A DNA stretch of 53,955 bases from Methanomicrobiales archaeon (lineage in GTDB: Archaea > Halobacteriota > Methanomicrobia > Methanomicrobiales > JACTUA01). Below are positions 1-7,812 of the stretch, one piece after another; the first letter of the stretch is position 1; the number at the start of each line of letters is the position of its first letter. The stretch spans positions 1-53,955 of the forward strand of contig JASEFH010000018.1 of the NCBI GenBank assembly GCA_030019205.1, read 5' to 3'. The notes beneath the pieces were generated by a model. It was not told the DNA's origin. It saw only the letters and a program-made list of their open reading frames with translations, and searched no databases. The translations under genes and the position numbers were made by a program.

Positions 1-197
1 GGAATGGTCTCGGTCTCCAGGAACCGGTGAATGAGCTGGTTGACCCGCTGCCGCGCCACCGGGAAATACGCTGCGATCGCCCGGATAGGTTTTCCCTTGA
101 GCCATTGCTTGATGAAGCTGGAGTTATCCGGGTTCGAGAGCTTGATCACGGGATGGTCTTGCTGCGTTGGAAAATGATTGTGGGATTTTCCAACCAA
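1..197 (-). pseudogene. Transposase-like N-terminal fragment, cut by the window edge
   Basis: On the minus strand an open frame runs off the left edge, entered from a TTG at 197 or a GTG at 149 (no ATG). The visible peptide has a helix-turn-helix look: 'FIKQWLKGKPIRAIAAYF' followed by 'ARQRVNQLIHRFLET', the style of the DNA-binding N-terminus of many transposases. Just upstream lies an imperfect inverted repeat (171-180 against 196-208: AAAATGATTG and CAATCATcATTTT), which could be an element end or a hairpin. The rest of the gene lies outside the window, so it could be an intact element or a remnant. It could also be another HTH protein; the family is not identified. Confidence 0.35.
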
Positions 198-438
198 TCA
201 TCATTTTAAGAAAGGTTTAAAAGAGGGCGGGATGGGTGCACCGCGGGGAACGACTCAACCGTGCGGCAGCACACGTCAGCTTGCCCGCTTGCTCGTCCGA
301 TGGTCCGGGGCAGCGGTCCCGTGCTGTGTAATGCTGGGGCTGGGCTCGGACGACCGGTCCCGTGAAAAGCCCTGCCTTCGTGCATGCACTCTGCCTCCGA
401 ACAGCAGGCATACCGGGGGATACAAACGGGAGAGGGGA
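198..438. other. Intergenic, no gene seen
   Basis: GC-rich spacer between the edge fragment and the 3' end of the encapsulin gene. The open frames here lack recognisable motifs, ribosome binding sites or family resemblance. Confidence 0.6.
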
Positions 439-1227
439 TCAGCCCTCCAGCACGCAGATCGCCTTCGGCTGAAGTACCAGGGGCGCCAGGCTCTCTGATA
501 CGGAGAACTCCAGGTTCTCTCCTGCCGGCCCGATGAAGCCGACGGCCATATCCTGGCCGATCACGATCGTGGCATACTGCCGACCGGAGGCGATCAGCAC
601 GCCACCGTCCGAAAGCACAGGTGCTTTGATGATACCTTCGGTTACGATGGTGCGCGCGTGCTCCAGTTCCGTCATCTGGCCCTGTTCGTAGCGTCGGTAA
701 AGCAGGTTGAAACGGGATGGTGCGAGTGCAAGAGCATAGGGGCCGTGGAAACCGGATTCGTCGAGACGGGTCACGCCCCGGATGATATCATCCACGGCAT
801 CCCCGACCGTATCCCAGCGGGAGAGCTGGATGGAACTGGAACCCTGCGTGTTCAGCAGTCCGGTCACCCCTCCTCCCCCGTGGAATATCAGGTTATCCTC
901 TCTCCGTGCCACGTCCAGTGCAGCCTGCACGACCGGAGCGGTATCCAGGAGCAGCCTATCCCGTTCGTAGGCGGCGAGATCCCGTTTGCCCAGGGCGAAC
1001 GTGGCATGGATCTCCGGGAGAGGAACGAAGGAACTCACAATGAGACCTTCCTGGTCCCTCCGGTCCGTCATCGGGATCGCTTTCAGTCCCAGACCGAAAG
1101 GACCCTCCAGGTGCAGCAGCCTCCGTCCCGAAAGAATGCTCTTTGCTGCCTCCACCATCGTGGCATCCAGGATATTCCACGTCGCTCCGTCAATGGGGGC
1201 ATCCCCCCGTGATAGGTATCGGTTCAT
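439..1227 (-). CDS. Family 1 encapsulin shell protein
   Basis: The 262-residue product is a typical single-domain encapsulin (linocin M18/HK97-fold) by length and by sequence: N-terminal 'DAPIDGATWNILDATMVEAA' region, 'HLEGPFGLGLKAIP', 'DLAAYERDR', 'IFHGGGGVTGLL' and a C-terminal 'FSVSESLAPLVLQPKAICVL'. Family members self-assemble into an icosahedral protein shell, about 24 nm and 60 subunits for this size class. The shell encloses cargo carrying a short C-terminal targeting peptide. The ATG at 1227 has a strong AGGAGGAGAG ribosome site, which overlaps the stop of the upstream ferritin-like cargo gene, so the two are co-transcribed and probably coupled. Shell plus cargo gives a cytoplasmic iron-storage or oxidative-stress compartment (function inferred from the family). 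Confidence 0.95.
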   Translation of the reverse strand: MNRYLSRGDAPIDGATWNILDATMVEAAKSILSGRRLLHLEGPFGLGLKAIPMTDRRDQEGLIVSSFVPLPEIHATFALGKRDLAAYERDRLLLDTAPVVQAALDVARREDNLIFHGGGGVTGLLNTQGSSSIQLSRWDTVGDAVDDIIRGVTRLDESGFHGPYALALAPSRFNLLYRRYEQGQMTELEHARTIVTEGIIKAPVLSDGGVLIASGRQYATIVIGQDMAVGFIGPAGENLEFSVSESLAPLVLQPKAICVLEG

Positions 1228-1237
1228 GCCTCTCCTC

Positions 1238-1603
1238 CTACTTCGACTCCTTCAAGGATCCGATCGTCGTCCCGGGAGCTTCGGACGGTGACACTTCCTC
1301 ACGTCCTGCCTCGATTGCCATCTCGTCCACCTCGGCGGCGCCCTGCGCCAGCAGGGCATCCTCGTCGCCGGTGAGGATCTGGAGCAGTCGGGCGAACTCC
1401 CCGGCATGCACACGTTCTTCGTCCGCGATATCCTCGAGCACGCGTTTGGCAAGGGGATGGTCCGTCGCCTCGGCATGGGCCATGTAAATGTGGGTTGCCT
1501 CGTGCTCGGCAGCCAGATCCAGTCGAATTGCCCGGATCAACTCCTGAAGCGTGAGCTTTCGATCCGGAACCGTTCCGATGAAGGGATTTGTGAATTCAGG
1601 CAT
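1238..1603 (-). CDS. Encapsulated ferritin-like protein (EncFtn), encapsulin cargo
   Basis: This 121-residue protein has the two-helix EncFtn pattern: 'LAAEHEATHIYMAHAE' (E33/E35) and 'DIADEERVHAGEF' (E63 and H66), the expected iron ligands of the decameric ferroxidase. EncFtn oxidises Fe(II) and delivers mineral to the encapsulin lumen. A flexible acidic linker leads to the C-terminal 'GTTIGSLKESK'; TIGSLK (113-118) matches the known cargo-loading peptide. The ATG at 1603 follows AAGGAGGAAAGAA, a strong ribosome site. The shell gene starts 10 bases after this stop. Length is slightly above the usual ~100 residues because of the linker and tail. Confidence 0.95.
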   Translation of the reverse strand: MPEFTNPFIGTVPDRKLTLQELIRAIRLDLAAEHEATHIYMAHAEATDHPLAKRVLEDIADEERVHAGEFARLLQILTGDEDALLAQGAAEVDEMAIEAGREEVSPSEAPGTTIGSLKESK

Positions 1604-1624
1604 TTCTTTCCTCCTTACTCTGAT

Positions 1625-1665
1625 GGGCGGGATGAATCCCGCATCGCTGCATGCCGTCGCACGGC
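1625..1665 (-). promoter_or_regulatory. Two inverted repeats in the EncFtn leader
   Basis: Upstream of the EncFtn start are a perfect 7-base dyad with a 2-base centre (GCGGGAT GA ATCCCGC, 1627-1642) and a 5-base dyad with a 3-base loop (GCCGT CGC ACGGC, 1653-1665). They lie about 22 and 50 bases before the ATG. The first centre is too tight for a stable hairpin, so a dimeric repressor site is as likely as RNA structure. A regulatory role is inferred from position only. Confidence 0.4.
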
Positions 1666-1733
1666 GAGCGCATCACCGTGCACTTCTGCAAACAGGCTGG
1701 ACGTTCCTGTCGCGGGACCTATGCACGCCCTAC

Positions 1734-1743
1734 CTTATAATGG
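1734..1743 (-). promoter_or_regulatory. Candidate TATA box for the encapsulin operon
   Basis: On the minus strand CATTATAAGG is the only good TATA-like element upstream of EncFtn. It implies a 5' leader of roughly 105 bases, long for an archaeon and containing the two inverted repeats at 1625-1665. Confidence 0.4.
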
Positions 1744-1970
1744 TTCACCCTCTGCCATGGACCGGAATGCGGTTCTGGCTCTCGGGAGAGCCTTCAGCAG
1801 GTGGTGCCCACCTGGGGTCCATGCGTCACGTCCATCGATGGGGGCATCTTCAGAAAGCCTGCCCGTGATCCTGAACCCCTGCGTCTTCGTCGTGTTCTGA
1901 GTTCGGGGCGGATCGAAGACAGGACGCGAAAAGAGGTGTTCGGGATGAGCGGAGTTGTGGAAAAGAAGTA
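1744..1970. other. Intergenic, no gene seen
   Basis: Spacer between the promoter side of the encapsulin operon and the 3' end of the RFAP synthase-like gene. Nothing recognisable was found. Confidence 0.6.
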
Positions 1971-3050
1971 TCAGCAGGGGAGGTGCTCGATCCGAAGCCC
2001 CTCGTTGTCTATCCCGGTGGCGACGGCGATTGACAGCCCGAGCTCATCCAGAATCCGCCGAACGGCATCCCGGTCGCGTGCGGTGATGACAGCGATGGCA
2101 GGCCCGACCGAGCTCATGCCCACGAACTCGAAACCTGCATCCCGAAGCTGGTTCATGTAGTGGTAGATGCGGAACCCGTGGTGCTCCACCTCCGCGCGCT
2201 TCGAGCCCCGGAATTCGATCTCCCAGATCACCTCCCCCATCTTCTCGAGGTTCCCGCTCTCAAGGGCCGGAATGAGGTCCATCATGATCATGTAGGCCTT
2301 CAGCTCTCGATCGCGGTAGTCGAGATTTCGGGCCCGGTTCATCAGGAGGTCGAACTCACGCTCCCCGGCCGATGAGATGTCGGAAGGGGGGATGACGATG
2401 AAGACGGATTTGTCCTGGCCGAACGGGTGATGGTAGATGCGTGTGAGCTCGTCGCCCGTGATTCCCATCCCCCCGTGGGTGCTGACCACCGGACCGACCC
2501 CGGTCTCGAACCCGAAGGCGATCTGCCCGTCTACCGTCTCCTCGACGAAGTTGTTCCCCACCAGAAGCCGCAGCTGATCCTGCGTGAGCGGAGACCCCAC
2601 TGCAGCGTTCAGCGCATTGGCGACCGCGACCAGGATCGTGCTGGTGGATCCGAGACCCACGTGCTTGTGCTCGTGATCGCGGGCATACACACGGAATCCC
2701 CCCCTGTATCCCGTGGTCTTTTTGAAGACCTCCGTGAAGTGGCGGATGATGGGCTCCCGCTCGTAATCGATCTCCAGCCCTTCAGGGATACACTGCGCCT
2801 CGGCAGTGCAGTAGAGCTGGACAGCGAATCCGACGCCCCCTCCGCCGGGCCGCCCGGGTGCAAAGCGGTTCATGTCGAGCACGGTCAGGTGGATTCGTGC
2901 GGGCGCCCGCACCCGAACCTTTCCTTCGACCGGTTTCAGCGGATACGCCTTCTCCAGGCCGATCGTGTTGATATTTTCGCCTGGAGAGAAAGAACTGAAC
3001 TCATACTCCACCAGATCGAGATCCCCGCCCCGAATCTTCATCGTCGGCAT
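1971..3050 (-). CDS. GHMP-family beta-ribofuranosylaminobenzene 5'-phosphate synthase-like protein
   Basis: 359 residues. Family signs: 'VRAPARIHLTVLDMNRF' then 'GRPGGGGVGFAVQ' near residues 47-78, the GHMP phosphate-binding 'HVGLGSTSTILVAVANAL' around 130-150, 'IVIPPSDISSAGEREFDLL', 'MMDLIPALESGNLEKMGEVI' and C-terminal 'FVGMSSVGPAIAVI'. These match beta-RFAP synthase, which condenses PRPP with a p-hydroxybenzoate-type acceptor at the first committed step of methanopterin synthesis. The N-terminus is about 40 residues longer than the best-known member. Methanogens can carry paralogues, so the exact substrate is inferred. A DUF2148 gene ends 16 bases upstream and is probably co-transcribed. 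The first ATG was chosen; an ATG three codons on is possible. Confidence 0.75.
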   Translation of the reverse strand: MPTMKIRGGDLDLVEYEFSSFSPGENINTIGLEKAYPLKPVEGKVRVRAPARIHLTVLDMNRFAPGRPGGGGVGFAVQLYCTAEAQCIPEGLEIDYEREPIIRHFTEVFKKTTGYRGGFRVYARDHEHKHVGLGSTSTILVAVANALNAAVGSPLTQDQLRLLVGNNFVEETVDGQIAFGFETGVGPVVSTHGGMGITGDELTRIYHHPFGQDKSVFIVIPPSDISSAGEREFDLLMNRARNLDYRDRELKAYMIMMDLIPALESGNLEKMGEVIWEIEFRGSKRAEVEHHGFRIYHYMNQLRDAGFEFVGMSSVGPAIAVITARDRDAVRRILDELGLSIAVATGIDNEGLRIEHLPC

Positions 3051-3066
3051 AAATTGTCAGGAGATC

Positions 3067-3615
3067 TTATCCTCGATCGAAGAATATGTTTTTCGGTCCA
3101 GCCGAAAGCGGAATTCCATAGCCCATGCTGCAGCCTTCCAGCCATCCGAGCCGCAATGCGGCCACACCTGCCGTGTACATGATGCGGTTGTCGAGATTGT
3201 GGAGCGATGCGGTCTTTACAGCGGATCCCAGCGCGATGCCCAGGTCCGTCACTCGCACCGCACAGCTGGGCCCCTGGAACGGCATGCCCGGCGCGTGAAC
3301 GCTGGTCTGGTGCTGCAGCATCTCCTCGCAGGTGGGAAAGCCGCAGGCCCCGCAGTCCAGACCTGCCGTGGTGTGGTACTCGAGACCGATCAGAAGGACG
3401 GCATCGCTCACGCGGACGTTGTCGGAATCCCGGATGAAGTGGGGGAGGTTTCGCGCTTCGCCGTGCCGTCGCATCTCGTTTGCGAGCGCTATCAGCGAGT
3501 CGCTGTCGACGACACGAATCCGCAGGGCATCGGCGCCCCGCGCTTTGGGTGCGGTCTCCGCCGAGAGCGCCATCATTCTGGCAATCGTCGGGACAATATC
3601 TGCATATGCAAACAT
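3067..3615 (-). CDS. DUF2148 ferredoxin-like domain protein
   Basis: 182 residues starting 'MFAYADIVPTIARMMALSAE'. The central 'DCGACGFPTCEEM' gives C-x2-C-x4-C, followed by a fourth cysteine in 'GPSCAVR', as expected for a [4Fe-4S] site in DUF2148 proteins. The C-terminal half, 'NLDNRIMYTAGVAALRLGW' and 'CSMGYGIPLS', is also typical. The function is unknown; these proteins are common in methanogens and other anaerobes. ATG 3615 was chosen over upstream starts because GGGGAGG lies about 8 bases before it and a TATA box sits at the right distance. It is first in a two-gene operon with the RFAP synthase-like gene. Confidence 0.85.
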   Translation of the reverse strand: MFAYADIVPTIARMMALSAETAPKARGADALRIRVVDSDSLIALANEMRRHGEARNLPHFIRDSDNVRVSDAVLLIGLEYHTTAGLDCGACGFPTCEEMLQHQTSVHAPGMPFQGPSCAVRVTDLGIALGSAVKTASLHNLDNRIMYTAGVAALRLGWLEGCSMGYGIPLSAGPKNIFFDRG

Positions 3616-3640
3616 ACATCCTCCCCTATGCCGTGCCCGA

Positions 3641-3650
3641 ATATTTAAAT
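3641..3650 (-). promoter_or_regulatory. TATA box of the DUF2148 operon
   Basis: ATTTAAATAT on the minus strand is centred about 30 bases upstream of the ATG at 3615, placing transcription start a few bases before the gene. Confidence 0.55.
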
Positions 3651-3834
3651 CACCCTTCGGTGGACACATCCCGGCGGGGCCATCGGAATGCAGGGGTGAG
3701 AGCGCCAGGAACCTACGAAAAATTAGGGGGTAGTATTGGGGGTTGCGCCTCTTCTTGCGGGCGGAACATGAATAATCGGTTTACCGGCCGTAAATACAGT
3801 CCCATCGATGTTCGGAGCGTCCGCATCCGCCCTC

Positions 3835-4119
3835 TCATTCAAGGATCTCGAACTCCTCGATGGGGATTCCTTCGGTGAGCCCCTCTTCACCCTCCCCTCG
3901 GAGTCCCTCGTCCCTCCAGCGGTCCGGAGAGACTTTGGCGACCATCACCTTCATCTTCTCCTCGAATAGTCTCGAAAAACCTTTGTACGCGCAGTCTCGC
4001 TCGATCCTCCTGAACCGGTCGGACTGGATCAGCGTGAATCCCACCTCCCGCGTAACCTCCTCTTCCGGCGCGGGCAGGTTGCAGTCTTCCACGGACATCT
4101 CTCTGAGTGTCTGTGCCAC
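3835..4119 (-). CDS. Small hypothetical protein
   Basis: Up to 94 residues from GTG 4119, or 86 from the in-frame ATG at 4095 ('MSVEDCNLPAPEEEV'). It is charged, acidic at both ends, without membrane segments or known motif: 'EVGFTLIQSDRFRRIERDCAYKGFSRLFEEKMKVMVAKV' in outline. The mixed alpha/beta pattern and AT-rich upstream DNA (4125-4160) suggest a real gene. No family was recognised. Confidence 0.55.
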   Translation of the reverse strand: MAQTLREMSVEDCNLPAPEEEVTREVGFTLIQSDRFRRIERDCAYKGFSRLFEEKMKVMVAKVSPDRWRDEGLRGEGEEGLTEGIPIEEFEILE

Positions 4120-4731
4120 GCAGGGATAATAATTGTGATTAACAATATTCTCATGTTAAATTTACATTATGTGCATCTGTTCGCAGGGCGCGATTGTGCC
4201 GCATCACGCAGCGGATCCAGACCCTCTTCATTCAGGCATCCGCCCCCGAACTCGCTGACGGCGCATATCGCGGAAGGGAGTAGAAATCGCCGATGACACG
4301 CGTCCCTTGCACTGCCCGTCCTATGACGGATCGCCATACCATCCCCTGCCCCCCGGGACGAGATCCACAGCGTCCCGAACGCCTTCCCCCTGCTCACCCA
4401 TGCCACGTTCCAACGCAGTGCGCAGTTCATTTCAAATTTTAGGTTACTGCGGCAGGATACTCATGCTCTGAAGCAGAAGGTGGGATGCACGCGGAAAGTC
4501 CCAGCTCCCGATGCGATCCGCCCTGACCCTCTCCCTGTGTGACGGTGACAGTGCGCTCCATGCGTCCCCCCCTCGGAACGGGTCGTGGACCCTTACTCCG
4601 TATAACGGGCCGCTTCCGTTGCCATCCGCGGTGAACGGCCCGGTCTTTCCGCAGCGGCGTTCGAGCTGCCAGGGCATGCGCGTCATTTCCGAGCATTAAT
4701 GATAATACTCTAGGGGTTGAATCGTTCTGAA
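4120..4731. other. Intergenic, no credible gene
   Basis: About 610 bases between the small hypothetical gene and coaD. Open frames on both strands are arginine/proline-rich and lack motifs. An AT-rich patch at 4125-4165 probably serves the minus-strand gene, and GATAATACTC near 4700 probably serves coaD. Confidence 0.55.
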
Positions 4732-5187
4732 ATGAGAGTGATGCTGGGGGGAACCTTCGATCCGATCCACGACGGGCACAGGAAACTCCTGAAGCGGGCA
4801 TTCCAGCTGGCCGGACCGGAGGGGCAGGTCACAATCGGTCTCACGACGGACCGCTTCGCCAGCCAGAAGAGCCACCCGGTGCGTCCGTATCCGGAGAGAA
4901 GGGAGAACCTCGTGAAGTGCATCGAATCCGGCGGTTTTTCGGCGAAGTGGTCGATCCAGCCGCTGGATGACCGGTATGGCCCGGCCATCTCCGACGATTT
5001 CGATGCGCTGGTCGTGAGCGAGGGTACGGCCGGGGCCGGGGCGGAGATCAATCGCCTCCGGCAGGAGCGGGGGCTAAAAAAGGTTGATATTCATCAAGTT
5101 GCCTGCGTGCTCGCCGAGGATGGGCGCTGGATATCCAGCACCCGTATCTATCGCGGCGAGATCGACGAGCGCGGAAGGCTCAGATGA
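4732..5187 (+). CDS. coaD: Phosphopantetheine adenylyltransferase, archaeal type
   Basis: 151 residues starting 'MRVMLGGTFDPIHDGH', the nucleotidyltransferase signature with the H13-x-x-H16 pair. The C-terminus has the second signature, 'WISSTRIYRGEID'. The enzyme transfers AMP from ATP to 4'-phosphopantetheine to make dephospho-CoA. The start was set at ATG 4732 because family members begin directly with this beta strand; a TTG five codons upstream (4717) is an alternative. The last 8 bases overlap the 3' end of pyrI on the opposite strand. Confidence 0.9.
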   Translation: MRVMLGGTFDPIHDGHRKLLKRAFQLAGPEGQVTIGLTTDRFASQKSHPVRPYPERRENLVKCIESGGFSAKWSIQPLDDRYGPAISDDFDALVVSEGTAGAGAEINRLRQERGLKKVDIHQVACVLAEDGRWISSTRIYRGEIDERGRLR

Positions 5188-5653
5188 TGTATCCGGTTAT
5201 GTCCCGCGACAGGCGGGGAATCCTCCAGTCACAGTACTTGCATCGGAGGACCCGGTCCTCAAGAACATCGAATTTGCTCTCGATCGGCTCGCGGGTGTTC
5301 GAGATGCACTCCGGGTTCGGGCACCGCACCACCCCTATCAGAACCTCGGGGATATGGACGCCCTTCTTCTCGAACACCTCGTAGTTGCGGATAATGTTGA
5401 TCGTCGCATTGGGTGCGATGAGGGCGATCCTGTCCACCTCCTCTTTTCGGAGCTCCCGGTTCTCGATCTTGACGATGTCCTTCTTCCCGTGCCGGCTCGC
5501 CACGTTGGTCGCGATGGAGAGGCACTCGGTGGTCGAGCCGGTGATCCCCAGAATGCGGAGCACGTTGATCGCTTCGCCCGCCGTGATATGGTCGATCACC
5601 GTCCCATCGCGGATCTTGCTGATCACCAGCCCCCGTTCCGGTGCCTCCTTCAC
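5180..5653 (-). CDS. pyrI: Aspartate carbamoyltransferase regulatory chain
   Basis: 157 residues from a GTG at 5653. The N-terminal allosteric domain has 'ISKIRDGTVIDHITAGEAI', and the C-terminal zinc domain has 'CPNPEC' and 'CKYC' for the four-cysteine zinc site. It binds nucleotide effectors and couples to PyrB catalytic trimers. GTG was chosen because the ribosome site GGAGGTGATG lies immediately upstream. The GTGA overlaps the pyrB stop by 4 bases, giving translational coupling and equal stoichiometry. Confidence 0.95.
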   Translation of the reverse strand: MKEAPERGLVISKIRDGTVIDHITAGEAINVLRILGITGSTTECLSIATNVASRHGKKDIVKIENRELRKEEVDRIALIAPNATINIIRNYEVFEKKGVHIPEVLIGVVRCPNPECISNTREPIESKFDVLEDRVLRCKYCDWRIPRLSRDITGYII

Positions 5654-6546
5654 GACATCACCTCCTGCAGAATGGCCATGCGCACCGGTACTCCGTTGCG
5701 GGACTGTTCGAAGTATTTTGCGTAGCCGAGCGTATCTACCCGGGGATCGATCTCCGATGCGCGCGGCAGGGGGTGCAGCACGATCAGGTTGCTGCGGACA
5801 TTGCCAAGAAGTTCGGGGGTGATGCGGTAGCTGTGCGCCACGGCGAGGTACGAGGCGGTGTCCGGGAAGCGCTCGCGCTGGATGCGTGTTACGTAAAGGA
5901 CATCCAGTTCCGGCAGGACGGCATCCACTCTTGCGTGCTGGTGCACCTCCACGCCATGTTCGCGCAGCTCCTGGAGGATGGACGGCGGCAGTTCCAGCCC
6001 CTCCGGGGCGATCGCGTGGAGGGTTACGCGGTAGAGGGAGAGCGCGTAGGCCAGGGAATGCGTCGTACGCCCGTAGCGGAGATCTCCGAGCAGGCCCACG
6101 TTGATGTTGTCGAGGGGCATCGACTGGCGTATGGTGTAGAGATCGAGGAGCGTCTGTGAGGGGTGCTGCCCGGCTCCGTCGCCGGCATTGATGATGGGGA
6201 CGGTCGCGAACTCGCTGGCCAGCCGTGCCGCTCCCTCCTTCGGATGGCGGAGCACGATCGCGTCCGCATAGCCGCTGACGACGCGGATAGTGTCCGCCAG
6301 CGTCTCCCCTTTGGCAATGGAACTCCCCTCGATACTGTCCACGACGATGCTCGTCCCCCCCAGGCGCGCCATTGCGGACTCGAACGACATCCGCGTGCGG
6401 GTGCTGGGCTCGAAGAAGAGGAGAGCCAGGATCCGTCCTTCGAGGGCATGCCTGTCGTAGAGGCAAGCATCGATGTCCCGCGCCCGATCGAGGAGGGCAT
6501 CGATCTTATCGCGGGACAACTCCTTTATCGAGATGATGTGGTTCAT
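5650..6546 (-). CDS. pyrB: Aspartate carbamoyltransferase catalytic chain
   Basis: 298 residues from ATG 6546 ('MNHIISIKELSRDKIDALL'). The carbamoyl-phosphate site 'FFEPSTRTRMSFE' is at 45-57 and 'HPLPR' at 258-262. It catalyses carbamoyl phosphate plus aspartate to carbamoylaspartate, the committed step of pyrimidine synthesis. Length and motifs are full; an upstream in-frame extension lacks family resemblance and was left out. It is first gene of the pyrBI operon. Confidence 0.96.
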   Translation of the reverse strand: MNHIISIKELSRDKIDALLDRARDIDACLYDRHALEGRILALLFFEPSTRTRMSFESAMARLGGTSIVVDSIEGSSIAKGETLADTIRVVSGYADAIVLRHPKEGAARLASEFATVPIINAGDGAGQHPSQTLLDLYTIRQSMPLDNINVGLLGDLRYGRTTHSLAYALSLYRVTLHAIAPEGLELPPSILQELREHGVEVHQHARVDAVLPELDVLYVTRIQRERFPDTASYLAVAHSYRITPELLGNVRSNLIVLHPLPRASEIDPRVDTLGYAKYFEQSRNGVPVRMAILQEVMS

Positions 6547-7323
6547 ACGGGCGTGCGGTTCTCCTTGGAGCCCCCAGGACGGTCTGATGCCTTCCCCCGG
6601 ATCGCAGAGGAAGGGCTGCAGGCAGATCCCGGAGGTATTCCCGTACCGATTTGACCTCACCCCCTAATCAAGTGTGACATCTGGTGATCGGTGATAACTC
6701 CGGGAAGGGGAGACGGACCCGGTCCGGCAGCCCACCCAAGAAGGAAGACCCGGTTCCTGGCCGCACTCGTCACGATTCGGCCCTTTCTACAGGGAGGGAT
6801 CGAACCGTCTGGCTTCGATTCGGATCAGATTCATCGCACGCGGAGATGGGGGGAACGGTGAAATACCGCCCCTTCGCTCCCAAGCAGGAGGGGGTCTCAC
6901 CCCCTTCTCCCGGCGGAAACGGCGACAAACCTGATCGCGGGAGGCGCAACCTATCATGGAGAGGGCAGGATATCCCCCGATGCATCGCTATCGGACGCGG
7001 CTGCTCCCCCACCGTCAGCCATGAGTCGAGTCCGTGCATCTACCCCGGAGTTATCAGGCCATCATCGTACCTGCAGGGAGGAGACAGCGCCTGTGCCCCC
7101 GAGGTCCCATGTACGCGGGAGGAAGGAGGCAGCAGAAGGGGGGCACTCCCTCGGTGCGGGAGGTCCCGGAGGGAAAGGGCGGGTGAGGCAGGAGTGTATC
7201 CGGAACCGGATGGATGTTCGGTATAGGACCGAACAGGACCTCGTAATAGGCGAAAGCCCAAAATGAAATTGCAGATTCGCGTTGGCAAAACCTATTACCC
7301 TCCCCCTCCGATTGTTGTACGGT
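6547..7323. other. Intergenic, no credible gene
   Basis: About 780 bases between divergently read pyrBI and a small membrane gene. Long frames here are low-complexity Arg/Pro/Ser shadows without start signals. No RNA gene was recognised. Confidence 0.55.
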
Positions 7324-7491
7324 ATGCGAAGCCAGGTGAAGTGGGGCATCATTCTGCTGGTAATCGGGCTCGTGCTTGCGCCCATAGGATTTCCCTATCT
7401 CCTCGTCTATGCGGTACCCCTCATCCTGATCGGGCTTGCGCTTATCGCCTTTCGGAGAAGGGAAGAGACCCTGGAAGAGATACGGGAGTGA
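7324..7491 (+). CDS. Small two-segment membrane protein
   Basis: 55 residues from ATG 7324 ('MRSQVKWGIILLVIGLVL'). Two hydrophobic helices (about 8-22 and 25-43) are followed by a charged cytoplasmic-looking tail 'FRRREETLEEIRE'. No known domain. Its stop is 3 bases before the ATG of the YbjQ-family gene, so the two form an operon. An upstream in-frame ATG at 7282 would add 14 residues, but without a better ribosome site. Confidence 0.65.
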   Translation: MRSQVKWGIILLVIGLVLAPIGFPYLLVYAVPLILIGLALIAFRRREETLEEIRE

Positions 7492-7494
7492 GCC

Positions 7495-7812
7495 ATGATC
7501 GTTACAACGACCGAAACCGTTCCGGGATTCCGGCTGGAGATCCTGGGGATCGTCTACGGGAATACCGTCCGTTCGAAACACCTGGGAAAGGACATCACGG
7601 CGGGCTTGAAGAGCATCGTGGGAGGCGAGCTCCAGGAGTACACGGATATGCTGGCAGAGGCGCGCACCGAGGCCGTGAACCGCATGATCAACGCCGCAAA
7701 GGGCATGGGCGCGGATGCCATCGTGAACGTGCGGTTCACCACATCCCAGACAATGGCGACGGCGGCGGAGCTGCTCGCATATGGGACCGCCGTGAAACTG
7801 ATTCCCCTTTGA
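7495..7812 (+). CDS. YbjQ/UPF0145 family protein
   Basis: 105 residues, the usual length. Diagnostic stretches are 'MIVTTTETVPGFRLEILGIV', 'YGNTVRSKHLGKDI', 'YTDMLAEARTEAVNRMINAA' and 'GADAIVNVRFTTS'. The family forms a small oligomeric alpha/beta fold, sometimes described as heavy-metal binding, with no proven role. It lies immediately downstream of a 55-residue membrane protein and is probably co-translated with it. Confidence 0.9.
   Translation: MIVTTTETVPGFRLEILGIVYGNTVRSKHLGKDITAGLKSIVGGELQEYTDMLAEARTEAVNRMINAAKGMGADAIVNVRFTTSQTMATAAELLAYGTAVKLIPL

Noticed and set aside
4167-4430. 87-residue minus-strand frame in the coaD upstream region
   Set aside because: It has an AT-rich upstream patch, but the peptide shows no natural pattern or family; not supported enough to annotate.
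6684-7226. 180-residue open frame upstream of the small membrane gene
   Set aside because: Composition and lack of motif suggest non-coding GC-rich DNA that happens to lack stops.
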